DNA from: Opitutaceae bacterium
Lineage (GTDB): Bacteria > Verrucomicrobiota > Verrucomicrobiia > Opitutales > Opitutaceae
Direction of reading: 5' to 3'
NCBI GenBank assembly: GCA_019455245.1
Contig: JACFMR010000014.1
Coordinates: forward strand, 1-64,000
Length of the DNA: 64,000 nt
The position numbers and the translations under genes were made by a program. Below, one piece after another: positions 29,231 to 36,987 of the stretch. Each line of letters begins with the position of its first letter. Position 1 is the first letter of the stretch. A model generated the notes under the pieces. It did not search any database. It saw only the letters and a program-made list of their open reading frames with translations, and was not told the DNA's origin.

Positions 29231-30538
29231 TCAAAAATCCTGCAAACGGCCTTCGCCCTCACCGCCGGCAGGGGCGAGCCGGGCCATGACCTCGCCCACC
29301 AGGTAAATCGAGCCCGTCAACACCACCACGTCGTCCGCACCGCCCGCGGTGCAGGTATGCGCGTCGGGAAACAATCCGGCCACGGTCGCGCGGTGTACGG
29401 GACCGGCAAAGTCCGTTTTCACCAGTGCCGCCAGATCGTCATGCGTGCACGCACGGGACTGGGCGGGCACCACCAGATGAATCTCCTTGGCATACTCCGC
29501 GATCACCTCGATCAGCGGCCGCGCCCGCGCCACCCCGAGCACCCCGGTGATGACCACGGGCTTGCGTCCGGTCTCGGCGATCAGGTGCTGCAGATTGTTG
29601 GCCAGAACCTGCGCACCCTCCGGATTGTGCGAGGCGTCGAGAATGAGCAGGCGTGCCCCCAGCCGCACCCGCTGCCAGCGGCCCGGCCAGTCCACGTGCA
29701 GCAAACCACGGGTGACGACCTCGTCGTTGATCCGCCAGCGGTCGCCCAACACCCGGGCCGCAAGTGTCGCGGTCGCGGCGTTCCAACGTTGATAATCGCC
29801 CTCCAGATTGGTGTGGGGATACGTCTCGATATCGTGACCGAAGACCTCGGCGACCGAGTGCAAAGGCGCCTGACGTTCGGCGGCGATGCGGCGGATGACC
29901 GCCTCCGCCTCGGGCGGCATCAGGCCCATGACCACCGGGCGGCCGGGCTTGATGATGCCGGCCTTTTCCGCAGCGATCGCGGCGTAGGTGTCGCCCAGCA
30001 TGTCACAATGGTCCATGCCGATGGACGTGATGATGCTGAGCAGGGGCTCGACGACGTTGGTCGCATCGAGCCGCCCGCCCAGGCCGACCTCAACCAGGCC
30101 GATGTCGCAGCGCCGGCGCGCAAACTGCAAAAACGCCATCGCCGTCATGAACTCGAAAAAGCTCGGATGATCCTCCGGCTGCCCGCCGGACAGTTCCGCC
30201 GCAATCGGCCGCAGTTCCTGCGTGTAGGCGGTGATTTCCTCCGGCGTGAGCGGCCGGCGGTCCACCTGCACGCGCTCGCCGAGTTTGACCAGATGCGGCG
30301 AGGTATACATGCCGGTGCGCCAGCCGGCGGCATGCAGGATGGCGTCGAGCATCGCGACGACCGATCCCTTGCCGTTGGTGCCGGCCACATGCACGAGATC
30401 CACCTGTTTTTCGGGATGGCCGAGGGCGGCGGAAAACTGGCGCATGCGGTCGATGCCGAATTTGACGCCGTGCGCCGATTTCAGGCTGAACAGATACGCA
30501 GTCACCGCCGCGTAGTCGGTGGAGACGGTCGGGCTCAT
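29231..30538 (-). CDS. folC: Folylpolyglutamate synthase / dihydrofolate synthase
   Basis: The 435-residue Mur-ligase-family enzyme adds glutamate to folates (and to dihydropteroate if bifunctional). It shows FGIDRMRQFSAALGHP, the P-loop VHVAGTNGKGSVVAMLDAIL, the loop YTSPHLVKLGERVQVD, the metal and ATP region LVEVGLGGRLDATNVV, and the C-terminal ILDASHNPEGAQVLANNL. All core motifs are intact and the length is normal. It lies 9 bases after the accD stop, and the accD-folC order is frequent in bacteria. Confidence 0.95.
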   Translation of the reverse strand: MSPTVSTDYAAVTAYLFSLKSAHGVKFGIDRMRQFSAALGHPEKQVDLVHVAGTNGKGSVVAMLDAILHAAGWRTGMYTSPHLVKLGERVQVDRRPLTPEEITAYTQELRPIAAELSGGQPEDHPSFFEFMTAMAFLQFARRRCDIGLVEVGLGGRLDATNVVEPLLSIITSIGMDHCDMLGDTYAAIAAEKAGIIKPGRPVVMGLMPPEAEAVIRRIAAERQAPLHSVAEVFGHDIETYPHTNLEGDYQRWNAATATLAARVLGDRWRINDEVVTRGLLHVDWPGRWQRVRLGARLLILDASHNPEGAQVLANNLQHLIAETGRKPVVITGVLGVARARPLIEVIAEYAKEIHLVVPAQSRACTHDDLAALVKTDFAGPVHRATVAGLFPDAHTCTAGGADDVVVLTGSIYLVGEVMARLAPAGGEGEGRLQDF

Positions 30539-30547
30539 CGCAGCACG

Positions 30548-31414
30548 TTACTGGGACTTCGTCGCGGCGGGCTTCTTTTTCACGTGCAGGGCCAGCAGGA
30601 TGTCCCGCAAACGGTCGCGCATCGCGGTGCGCGGTACGATTTGGTCAACCAAGCCGTGTTGGAGCAGAAATTCGGAGGTTTGGAAACCGGGCGGCAGGGT
30701 TTGCTTGGTCGTGTCCTTGATCACACGGGCGCCGGCGAAGCCAATCAGGGCGCCGGGTTCGGCAATGATCACATCACCCAAGGTCGCGTAGCTGGCGGAC
30801 ACGCCGCCGGTCGTCGGGTTGGTGAGCACCGAAATGAACGGCAGTTTGGCCGCGGCCAACCGGCCGAGCGCAGCGCTGGTCTTGGCCATCTGCATCAGCG
30901 AGAGGATGCCCTCCTGCATCCGGGCGCCACCCGAGGTGCTGAAAATGATGCACGGCACCTTGTCGGCCAGGGCCCGTTCGATCAGGCGCGTGATTTTTTC
31001 GCCGGTCGCCGAACCCAAGGTGCCGCCGCAGAAACGGAAATCCATCACCGCCACCGCCACGCCGATGCCATGGATGTCGCCGGTGCCGCAGATCACCGAC
31101 TCCGGCAAACCGCTGCTCTTTTCATAGCGTTTGAGCCGCGAGACATAGGGCACGGAATCCTTGAAGCCGAGCGGATCGGCCGACTTCACGCCCGCGTCCG
31201 TCTCCTTGAACGAGCCCTGGTCCAGCAGGTGGGCGATCCGCTCGCGGGCGCCAATCGGGAAGTGATAACCACTGGCGGGGACGACCATCTGGTTGTCCTC
31301 AACGTCCTTGGTAAAAAGGATCTCCCCTGAAACCGGATCCTTGGTGTAAAGGCCGTGCGGAATGTCCTTTTTACGGGTCTTCCGCACCGTGTAGGTGGGT
31401 TTGTCGAAATGCAT
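30548..31414 (-). CDS. accD: Acetyl-CoA carboxylase carboxyltransferase subunit beta, zinc ribbon lost
   Basis: The 288-residue protein is the beta carboxyltransferase subunit: [70 protein letters not shown] and [17 protein letters not shown] are all present. It transfers carboxyl from biotin to acetyl-CoA with the alpha subunit. The N-terminal zinc ribbon of typical AccD (two CxxC pairs) is recognisable in position, but all four cysteines are replaced: the segment reads [15 protein letters not shown] then [12 protein letters not shown]. The protein therefore should not bind zinc there. The remainder is normal in length and motif content. Confidence 0.93.
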   Translation of the reverse strand: MHFDKPTYTVRKTRKKDIPHGLYTKDPVSGEILFTKDVEDNQMVVPASGYHFPIGARERIAHLLDQGSFKETDAGVKSADPLGFKDSVPYVSRLKRYEKSSGLPESVICGTGDIHGIGVAVAVMDFRFCGGTLGSATGEKITRLIERALADKVPCIIFSTSGGARMQEGILSLMQMAKTSAALGRLAAAKLPFISVLTNPTTGGVSASYATLGDVIIAEPGALIGFAGARVIKDTTKQTLPPGFQTSEFLLQHGLVDQIVPRTAMRDRLRDILLALHVKKKPAATKSQ

Positions 31415-31426
31415 ACAGACTTGGAT

Positions 31427-32161
31427 TCAGCCGTGGCCGAAGGTGACAACGTCGAGGTTCAGGCAGCCCGCGCGGCGAAGCACGAGGGCGCAACTGTTGA
31501 GCGTGGAACCGGTGGTGAATACGTCATCAATCAGAATGTGGTGGTGGCCGGGAGTTATGCCGGCTCCGGGAGCCAGTGCAAAGGCATTTTTCAGGTTCTC
31601 CAGCCGCGTTTTCCGGTCATGGTGCGTCTGGGAAACCGTGTCGACCGTGCGGCGCAACAATGGCTCCACGCGGGTCGCCCCGCCGGCCGTCTGCGCCAGG
31701 CATTCCGCCAGCAGGAGACTCTGATTGTAGCCGCGCTCGCGTTCCTTCCGCGGGTGCAGCGGCACCGGTACGAGCACCGCATCTCGCACCCAGTCCAGCA
31801 GTTCGGGCACGGTGCCGAACAGGGTCCCCATGTCCGTCAACACGTGCAGGCCCCGATGATATTTCAATTCGTGCACCAACGCCCGCGCGGCGGCCTTCAG
31901 CAACACCGTGGTCCGCCCTTCGCGAAAGGCCGGGGCCAGCCCCACGCAATGCGGACACAACCGCTCGCCCTCCACCTCGCCGTAAAACGGGTGCCCGCAG
32001 GTCGAACAATGCGGCGCCTGCACCGTTTCGATGTGCCGTGCACATTGGGCGCAAACATGGCGCAGCGGGCTCTCCTCCACGACTTTCCGACAATGCACGC
32101 AGACCGGCGGGAAAACCACGTCGGCCAATCCGCGCCGCAACGCCCGCCAATCCGTTTTCAT
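31427..32161 (-). CDS. ComF-family phosphoribosyltransferase-like protein
   Basis: The 244-residue protein has an N-terminal double zinc ribbon (CVHCRKVV, CAQCARHI, CSTCGHPF, CPHC) and a phosphoribosyltransferase fold. LVPVPLHPRKERERGYNQSLLLA is the family hallmark (PLHPRKERERGYNQ), and ILIDDVFTTGSTLNSCA is the PRPP-binding loop. ComF proteins are linked to DNA uptake in naturally competent bacteria, though many carry them without known competence. Its start overlaps the TruA stop by 4 bases. Confidence 0.92.
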   Translation of the reverse strand: MKTDWRALRRGLADVVFPPVCVHCRKVVEESPLRHVCAQCARHIETVQAPHCSTCGHPFYGEVEGERLCPHCVGLAPAFREGRTTVLLKAAARALVHELKYHRGLHVLTDMGTLFGTVPELLDWVRDAVLVPVPLHPRKERERGYNQSLLLAECLAQTAGGATRVEPLLRRTVDTVSQTHHDRKTRLENLKNAFALAPGAGITPGHHHILIDDVFTTGSTLNSCALVLRRAGCLNLDVVTFGHG

Positions 32162-32907
32162 CGATAATAAACCCGGTCAAGAAACAGCCCCTGCGGCGGG
32201 GCCGTCTGCACCAAGGCCGTGCGGCGCCGCGCGGCGAGAATCTCCGTCACCTGCGCCGGTGTGAGCCTGCCCTCCCCGACCGAGACCAACACGCCCACGA
32301 GACTGCGGACCATTTTGTAGAGAAACCCGTCGGCCTCCGCCACGATGCGGATATGCCGCCCCCGGCCAATCACCTCCAGCCGGCGCAGGTCACGCACCGT
32401 GTCCTCCTTTTCCGGACCGTTCAACGCGGTGAACGACCGGAAATCGTGCCGACCGCACAACCGCTGCGCCGCCTGCCGCATGGCGGCGAGATCGAGCGGA
32501 CGAAAATTCATCCAGCAATAAGGCCGCGTGAACGGGTCCGCATCCCCGAGATGCAGATGATAGGTGTAACGTTTCCCCTTGGCCTGAAACCGGGCGTGAA
32601 AATCCGGTCGGACCAGCTTGGCGGATTTGATCTGCACCGCGGCCGGCAGGCCGATGCGCAACGCCGCCAGCAACCGCGCCTCGCCGTGCGGCCAGGCGGC
32701 GTCAAAATGAAACACCTGCCCGCGGGCATGTACCCCGGCGTCGGTGCGGCCGCTGCCACTGATGCGCAGGTTTTTTTTCAGGATTTCCGCCAATCGCGCC
32801 TCGATCACATCCTGGATCGCGGTGCCGCCGGCCTGGCTCTGCCAACCGGCAAACGCGGTGCCATCGTAGGCGCAAACGCACTTCCAGCGCGCGGATGGCG
32901 TTTTCAT
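32158..32907 (-). CDS. truA: tRNA pseudouridine(38-40) synthase
   Basis: The 249-residue enzyme has CAYDGTAFAGWQSQ at the N-terminus, the catalytic aspartate in GSGRTDAGVHARGQVFHFD, and KRYTYHLHLGDADPF and GRHDFRSFTALN further on. It modifies uridines 38-40 in the tRNA anticodon arm. It sits in a three-gene run in which both junctions are 4-base overlaps (with ruvX before and comF after), which implies translational coupling. Confidence 0.95.
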   Translation of the reverse strand: MKTPSARWKCVCAYDGTAFAGWQSQAGGTAIQDVIEARLAEILKKNLRISGSGRTDAGVHARGQVFHFDAAWPHGEARLLAALRIGLPAAVQIKSAKLVRPDFHARFQAKGKRYTYHLHLGDADPFTRPYCWMNFRPLDLAAMRQAAQRLCGRHDFRSFTALNGPEKEDTVRDLRRLEVIGRGRHIRIVAEADGFLYKMVRSLVGVLVSVGEGRLTPAQVTEILAARRRTALVQTAPPQGLFLDRVYYR

Positions 32908-33341
32908 GCCCCGTTTTCCTCCGGCATGACGGGCGGCACCTTTTGATCCAAAAAATCCTGCAGGATGATCGTGGCGGCACGGGAATCCACCACCCCGCTG
33001 GCGCGCACCTCGCGCCGCCGCGCCTTGGCGATCGTCGCCTCGGCCTCGTGGCTGGTCAGCCGTTCATCAACCAAATGTACCGGCAACCCGAATTCCGCCC
33101 GCAGCCGTGCGGCAAACGCATCGACTTCCTTCGCCTTGAAGCCCGCGCTACCGTCCATGTTGTAGGGATAGCCCAGCACCAGATCCGAGATGCGCCGCTG
33201 CTGCACCACCACCCCCAGGGCGAGCCAACGTTGCTCCGGCGCCGGTTGCACCAGCGCGGGCAAGGGTGTGGCCACGCCGAGGTCATCGCCGTAACTGAGC
33301 CCGATGCGACGGGTGCCGTAATCAATGCCGAGACAACGCAT
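32904..33341 (-). CDS. ruvX: Putative pre-16S rRNA nuclease RuvX/YqgF
   Basis: The protein (145 residues from ATG 33341) has the RNase H-like fold of YqgF: MRCLGIDYGTRRIGLSYGD (first catalytic Asp), LVLGYPYNMDGSAGFKAKEV, VHLVDERLTSHEAEATI and VVDSRAATIILQDFLD. Members process the 5' end of 16S rRNA in E. coli and were earlier proposed as Holliday-junction resolvases. Start 33341 is preferred to 33356 since the family begins at the DYGxxRIG block. It leads the ruvX-truA-comF group. Confidence 0.92.
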   Translation of the reverse strand: MRCLGIDYGTRRIGLSYGDDLGVATPLPALVQPAPEQRWLALGVVVQQRRISDLVLGYPYNMDGSAGFKAKEVDAFAARLRAEFGLPVHLVDERLTSHEAEATIAKARRREVRASGVVDSRAATIILQDFLDQKVPPVMPEENGA

Positions 33342-33418
33342 GCCCCGATTGGGCACCGCCGGCGCAACCGGCGCAATTTCATTTGCGCCGCCGCGGCTTC
33401 GGCCTCTTTTAAGCCCCG

Positions 33419-34597
33419 ATGTCCGATTCGTCCGCCCTGACCACCGCCGCCCTCCGCCGTTACAGCCGGCAGATTTTGCTGCCGGAGATCGGGGTGGCCG
33501 GCCAAGCCAAACTGGCCGCGGCCCGGGTCCTGGTCATCGGGGCCGGCGGCCTCGGCAGTCCCGTGGCGCTCTATCTGGCCGCGGCGGGCGTCGGCACCTT
33601 GGGCATCGCCGATCTCGATGTGGTGGAGGAGCACAATCTCCACCGCCAGCTGTTGCACGGCGATGCCGACGTGGGGCAGCCCAAGGTGACCTCCGCCACC
33701 GATCGCCTGCGTGCGCTCAATCCGCAGATTGTGGTGCGCCCCCACCCCGGGGGCATCACGGCGCAAAACGCCGTCGGTCTGTTTGGCGAATACGACATCG
33801 TCGTGGACGGCACCGACAATTTTGCCGCCCGTTACCTGAACAACGACGCGGCCTTTTTCGCCCGCCGGCCCTTGGTTCATGGCAGCATTTTCAAATTCGA
33901 AGGCCAGGTCAGCGTTTTCGACCCCGCCGCCGGCGCTCCCTGCTATCGCTGCCTGTTCCCCGAGCCACCCGCGCCGGGTTCAGTGCCGGCCTGCGGCGAG
34001 GCCGGGGTGCTGGGTCCTCTGTGCGGTGTGATCGGGAGCATCCAGGCCATGGAGGCCATCAAATTGATCACCGGTTTCGCCGCCCCGCTGCACGGTCGCC
34101 TGCTGACCTATCACGCGCTGAATCACACCACGCAAATCCTGACCGTACCCCGCAACCCGGACTGCCCGCTCTGTGGGGAACACCCTTCCCTCACCTCGAT
34201 CGACGCCGGCAGCCACGGTTCGACCTGCATTTCCACCCCATCACCACAGACCGCACCCATGAACGAATCCGACTTCCCCTTGGAAATCTCCGTACAAACC
34301 GCCCGAGATTTGTTGGCGCGGGACGCAGACCGGACCTTGCTGCTCGACGTGCGCGACCCCTTCGAATTGGAAATCTGCCGGATCGACCGCGCCAGCCATG
34401 TGCCGATGCGTCGGATTCCGGAAGCTTTGGCCGAACTGCCCCGGGACCGCCATCTGCTCGTGCTTTGCCATCACGGCGGCCGCAGCCGCCGTGTGACGGA
34501 ATATCTGCGCGCACAGGGCTTCACCGCCGTGAGCAACGTCAGCGGCGGCATCGATGCCTGGGCCGGGGAAATCGACCCCGGAATGGCGCGCTACTGA
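33419..34597 (+). CDS. MoeB/ThiF-type adenylyltransferase with C-terminal rhodanese domain
   Basis: Residues 1-250 form an E1-like adenylyltransferase: YSRQILLPEIGVAGQAKL, the ATP loop VLVIGAGGLGSPVALYL, and IADLDVVEEHNLHRQLLHG. The zinc cysteines are in CYRCLFPE and CPLCGEH. From about residue 285 a rhodanese domain follows (LLLDVRDPFELEICRI), with active-site loop CHHGGRSRRVTEYL. This MoeZ/MOCS3 arrangement activates a sulfur-carrier protein C-terminus and sulfurates it, for molybdopterin, thiamine or thiolated tRNA. Which carrier it serves cannot be told here. It is divergent from ruvX with 77 bases between the starts. Confidence 0.92.
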   Translation: MSDSSALTTAALRRYSRQILLPEIGVAGQAKLAAARVLVIGAGGLGSPVALYLAAAGVGTLGIADLDVVEEHNLHRQLLHGDADVGQPKVTSATDRLRALNPQIVVRPHPGGITAQNAVGLFGEYDIVVDGTDNFAARYLNNDAAFFARRPLVHGSIFKFEGQVSVFDPAAGAPCYRCLFPEPPAPGSVPACGEAGVLGPLCGVIGSIQAMEAIKLITGFAAPLHGRLLTYHALNHTTQILTVPRNPDCPLCGEHPSLTSIDAGSHGSTCISTPSPQTAPMNESDFPLEISVQTARDLLARDADRTLLLDVRDPFELEICRIDRASHVPMRRIPEALAELPRDRHLLVLCHHGGRSRRVTEYLRAQGFTAVSNVSGGIDAWAGEIDPGMARY

Positions 34598-35511
34598 TCC
34601 AGCCGCAGTTCCGGATGTCGCCGCCCGTGCTCGTGGGCGAAGTCCGCAAAGGCGGATTTGAGCCGCCTCGTCACCGTCGAGGCATCCACCCGAAAACGGT
34701 GCCCGTCAATCGCCGCCACCGGGGCCAGATCACGCGTGGTTGAAAGCATGCACGCCTCTTCCATGCCCGCCAGGTCGTCAGGGGTCAGCGAAGTTTCCCT
34801 CATGGCAAAACCGGCCCGCGGCGCGATTTCCTCCATCAACAGCGCACGCGTGACGCCGCCCAGAATGCCCGCCGACAACGGCGGGGTGTGAATGCTGCCG
34901 TCGCGGACAAACGCAATGTTGGACGTGGAGGCCTCCGTGATCTCGCCTTGCAGGTTGAGCATCAGCACCTCGTCCGCCCCCCGGGCCCGCGCCGCGCGCA
35001 AACCGAGCACGTTGTTGAGATAGTTGCCGGTCTTCCACGCCGGGTTCAACGCATCCGGCGGGTTGCGACGCAGCGCGTGCTCAACCGACAGCACATACCC
35101 GTGTTCCAGTTTTTCCGGCGGCAGGCCGCGGTTGGGTTGCACGAGCAGGACATAATCCGGCTGGTCGGCCAGCCCGGGATCCAAGCCGATCGGTCCGCCG
35201 CCGCGCGTGACCTGCAAGCGCACATACAGTTCAACCGCCTGTCCGGTTTGCCGCCGCCAAGCGAACGCGGTGCGCTTGATCTCCGTGAGCATGAAATCCG
35301 CGGACCAGGGCAGGGCCAGATGCAACGCCGCCGCCGAGCGCTGCAGCCGTTGCCAATGCTTCTCCCAGGCAAACAGTACCAGGTCATACGTACGCCACAC
35401 TTCATAAATGGCGTCACCATACAGATAACCGCGGTTCAACGGGGAAACCGCGGCTTCACGCGCATCATGCAACCGGCCGTTGCTGTTGGCCTGAATGTAA
35501 TCGGACGACAT
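34591..35511 (-). CDS. Class IV PLP-dependent aminotransferase
   Basis: The 306-residue protein has the fold of D-amino acid and branched-chain aminotransferases and of aminodeoxychorismate lyase: SPLNRGYLYGDAIYEVWRTY, the PLP lysine in NPAWKTGNYLNNVLGL, ADEVLMLNLQGEITEASTSN, and LSAGILGGVTRALLME. The specificity among the three is not determined. The arrangement and the LYVRLQVTRG block lean to D-alanine or branched-chain transaminase. Its 3' end overlaps the MoeB-like gene by 7 bases. Confidence 0.88.
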   Translation of the reverse strand: MSSDYIQANSNGRLHDAREAAVSPLNRGYLYGDAIYEVWRTYDLVLFAWEKHWQRLQRSAAALHLALPWSADFMLTEIKRTAFAWRRQTGQAVELYVRLQVTRGGGPIGLDPGLADQPDYVLLVQPNRGLPPEKLEHGYVLSVEHALRRNPPDALNPAWKTGNYLNNVLGLRAARARGADEVLMLNLQGEITEASTSNIAFVRDGSIHTPPLSAGILGGVTRALLMEEIAPRAGFAMRETSLTPDDLAGMEEACMLSTTRDLAPVAAIDGHRFRVDASTVTRRLKSAFADFAHEHGRRHPELRLDQ

Positions 35512-35548
35512 CGGGCCATCACGAATCAGCCCGGACGGAAAACGCCAT

Positions 35549-35580
35549 AAAAAAAGCCCCCCGTCGCGAAACGGGGGGCT
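35549..35580 (-). terminator. Rho-independent terminator for the H-NS-like gene
   Basis: On the minus strand AGCCCCCCGT and ACGGGGGGCT form a perfect 10-base-pair stem (the loop is TTCGCG) followed by seven T. It lies 25 bases beyond the stop of the H-NS-like gene and separates it from the aminotransferase gene transcribed in the same direction. Confidence 0.9.
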
Positions 35581-35604
35581 GGATAGAAGGAAATATGCGC
35601 CGGA

Positions 35605-35979
35605 TTATTTGCGCGCCTTGGTCAGGCCCAGTTCCTTTTTGATGTTCTGCACGCTGGGCACCGAAATGCCGACCGCTGCCGCGATTTCCGCGCCGGTCTT
35701 GCCCGCCTCGGTGAGCGCCTTGACCTTCGCCTTGGTCTCCGCGGTGATCACCGCACGCTTGCGGCGGCCGCCCTTGGCTTTGCCTTTGGCGGCTTTGCGG
35801 CCAGGGCCGCTTCCGCCGGTCGCAGCTTTCACGGCCTTGAGAAAGGCCGCCACGCTGTCGAAACCATATTTGCTTGGAAGCGTGGCCAATTCCTTGGCCC
35901 GCTCAGCGGCAATCGCCTCTTCCAATTTGGAAATTTTGGCGCGGGCCGCTTCGAGTTCTTTGATTTTATTGGTAACCAT
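35605..35979 (-). CDS. Small H-NS-like nucleoid protein with C-terminal helix-turn-helix
   Basis: The 124-residue protein has an N-terminal coiled coil (IKELEAARAKISKLEEAIAA) and then the segment LATLPSKYGFDSVAAFLKAV. A central basic Gly/Lys-rich linker follows, with the AT-hook-like GGRRKRA. The C-terminal helix-turn-helix reads VKALTEAGKTGAEIAAAVGI then SVPSVQNIKKELGL. The layout of oligomerising coiled coil, basic linker and DNA-binding end resembles H-NS-type silencers, but the C-terminal domain is resolvase/sigma-like instead of the H-NS domain. It is followed by a strong terminator and preceded by A/T-rich DNA. A nucleoid or xenogeneic-silencing role is inferred. Confidence 0.7.
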   Translation of the reverse strand: MVTNKIKELEAARAKISKLEEAIAAERAKELATLPSKYGFDSVAAFLKAVKAATGGSGPGRKAAKGKAKGGRRKRAVITAETKAKVKALTEAGKTGAEIAAAVGISVPSVQNIKKELGLTKARK

Positions 35980-36109
35980 GGTGGTGGTGATTCGTGTTCA
36001 TATTGCCACAATTATCGCCCAATGCAAGATTTGTTGTCGCTCAGAATATAATCGATATCATGCCGCTCTGTGCTGACCGGTTTCAAACAATCAATGGGTC
36101 TATTTGGAC

Positions 36110-36931
36110 CTATTTGCTATTGCCACGCCGAAAGGTCGCCGGACCACAACCGGCATAATTCCTGAATACGCGGCTGAAATGATATCGGTTGCTAAAGCCA
36201 AGATCATCGGCAATGCGCTCTATCGAATCATCACCATAGGCCAGCCGACGACAGGCCTCCCGCACCCGCCATTCCGCCACAAAGACCGCCGGCGTGCGAC
36301 CGGTGCGGGTCTTGAACCACCGGATGAAGGGCTCGACCGACATGCCGCACTGGGCGGCGAGTTCGACATTGGTGATTTTTCCGCCGACGTTGTGTTCCAC
36401 CCACGCCAACAACCGGCGCAGCCGGCGTTCCGGCAGATCGAACAGCCCGGCGGCCGGCCCCGCCAGGGTCACATGCAGCAAGGCGGAACCGAGATGTCCG
36501 GCCGGTTCCGCCTCCGCCCGGTCGACCGCGCCGCGCAAGGCATGCGCCACGGCCCGAAACGCCTCGTCCACCCGCAGGGCGATGATCGCCGCCGGCTGTA
36601 CGGGCAGCGCCATTTGCGGAGAAAAATGCAGCCACAGGTGATCGGTGCCGGCACGGCTGCCGCAATCAAAGGTCACCCCGCCCGGCAGGATGACCACGCC
36701 ATCCGGATGCAGCTCGTGCCGCCGCCCTGCGCAACTCACCCAAGCTCCCGGTCCGAAATCATAAAACAGCCGCCAAAACGGACTGCACACCCCCTGGTGC
36801 TGCCATTGGTCCGACAGCATCATATGGCCGGCTTCGTGCAACTGCCAGACGTTGCCGCCCGTGCTGCGCGGCAGGCGCAGGCCGTGCTCGGTAAACGGAT
36901 TCAACCAAGGGGCATGGTCAATTTTGGACAC
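36110..36931 (-). CDS. AraC-family transcriptional regulator
   Basis: The 273-residue protein (GTG start at 36931) has an N-terminal cupin-like sensing region (VSCAGRRHELHPDGVVILPG) and a C-terminal double helix-turn-helix. The second part reads ITNVELAAQCGMSVEPFIRW, then ERIADDLGFSNRYHFSRVFR and the closing GCGPATFRRG. Such proteins usually respond to sugars. It is divergent from the ferritin-like gene at 36988 with 56 bases between starts, making that gene cluster its likely target. Confidence 0.9.
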   Translation of the reverse strand: MSKIDHAPWLNPFTEHGLRLPRSTGGNVWQLHEAGHMMLSDQWQHQGVCSPFWRLFYDFGPGAWVSCAGRRHELHPDGVVILPGGVTFDCGSRAGTDHLWLHFSPQMALPVQPAAIIALRVDEAFRAVAHALRGAVDRAEAEPAGHLGSALLHVTLAGPAAGLFDLPERRLRRLLAWVEHNVGGKITNVELAAQCGMSVEPFIRWFKTRTGRTPAVFVAEWRVREACRRLAYGDDSIERIADDLGFSNRYHFSRVFRNYAGCGPATFRRGNSK

Positions 36932-36987
36932 AATTTAACCATTCGCAGGCATAGGCGGCACACAAGGAAATTGCTACGTTACCGATC

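Noticed and set aside
29048..31330. 760-residue plus-strand frame opposite folC and accD
   Set aside because: Antisense of two well-supported genes; composition is Arg/Gln/His-rich and no domain is recognisable.
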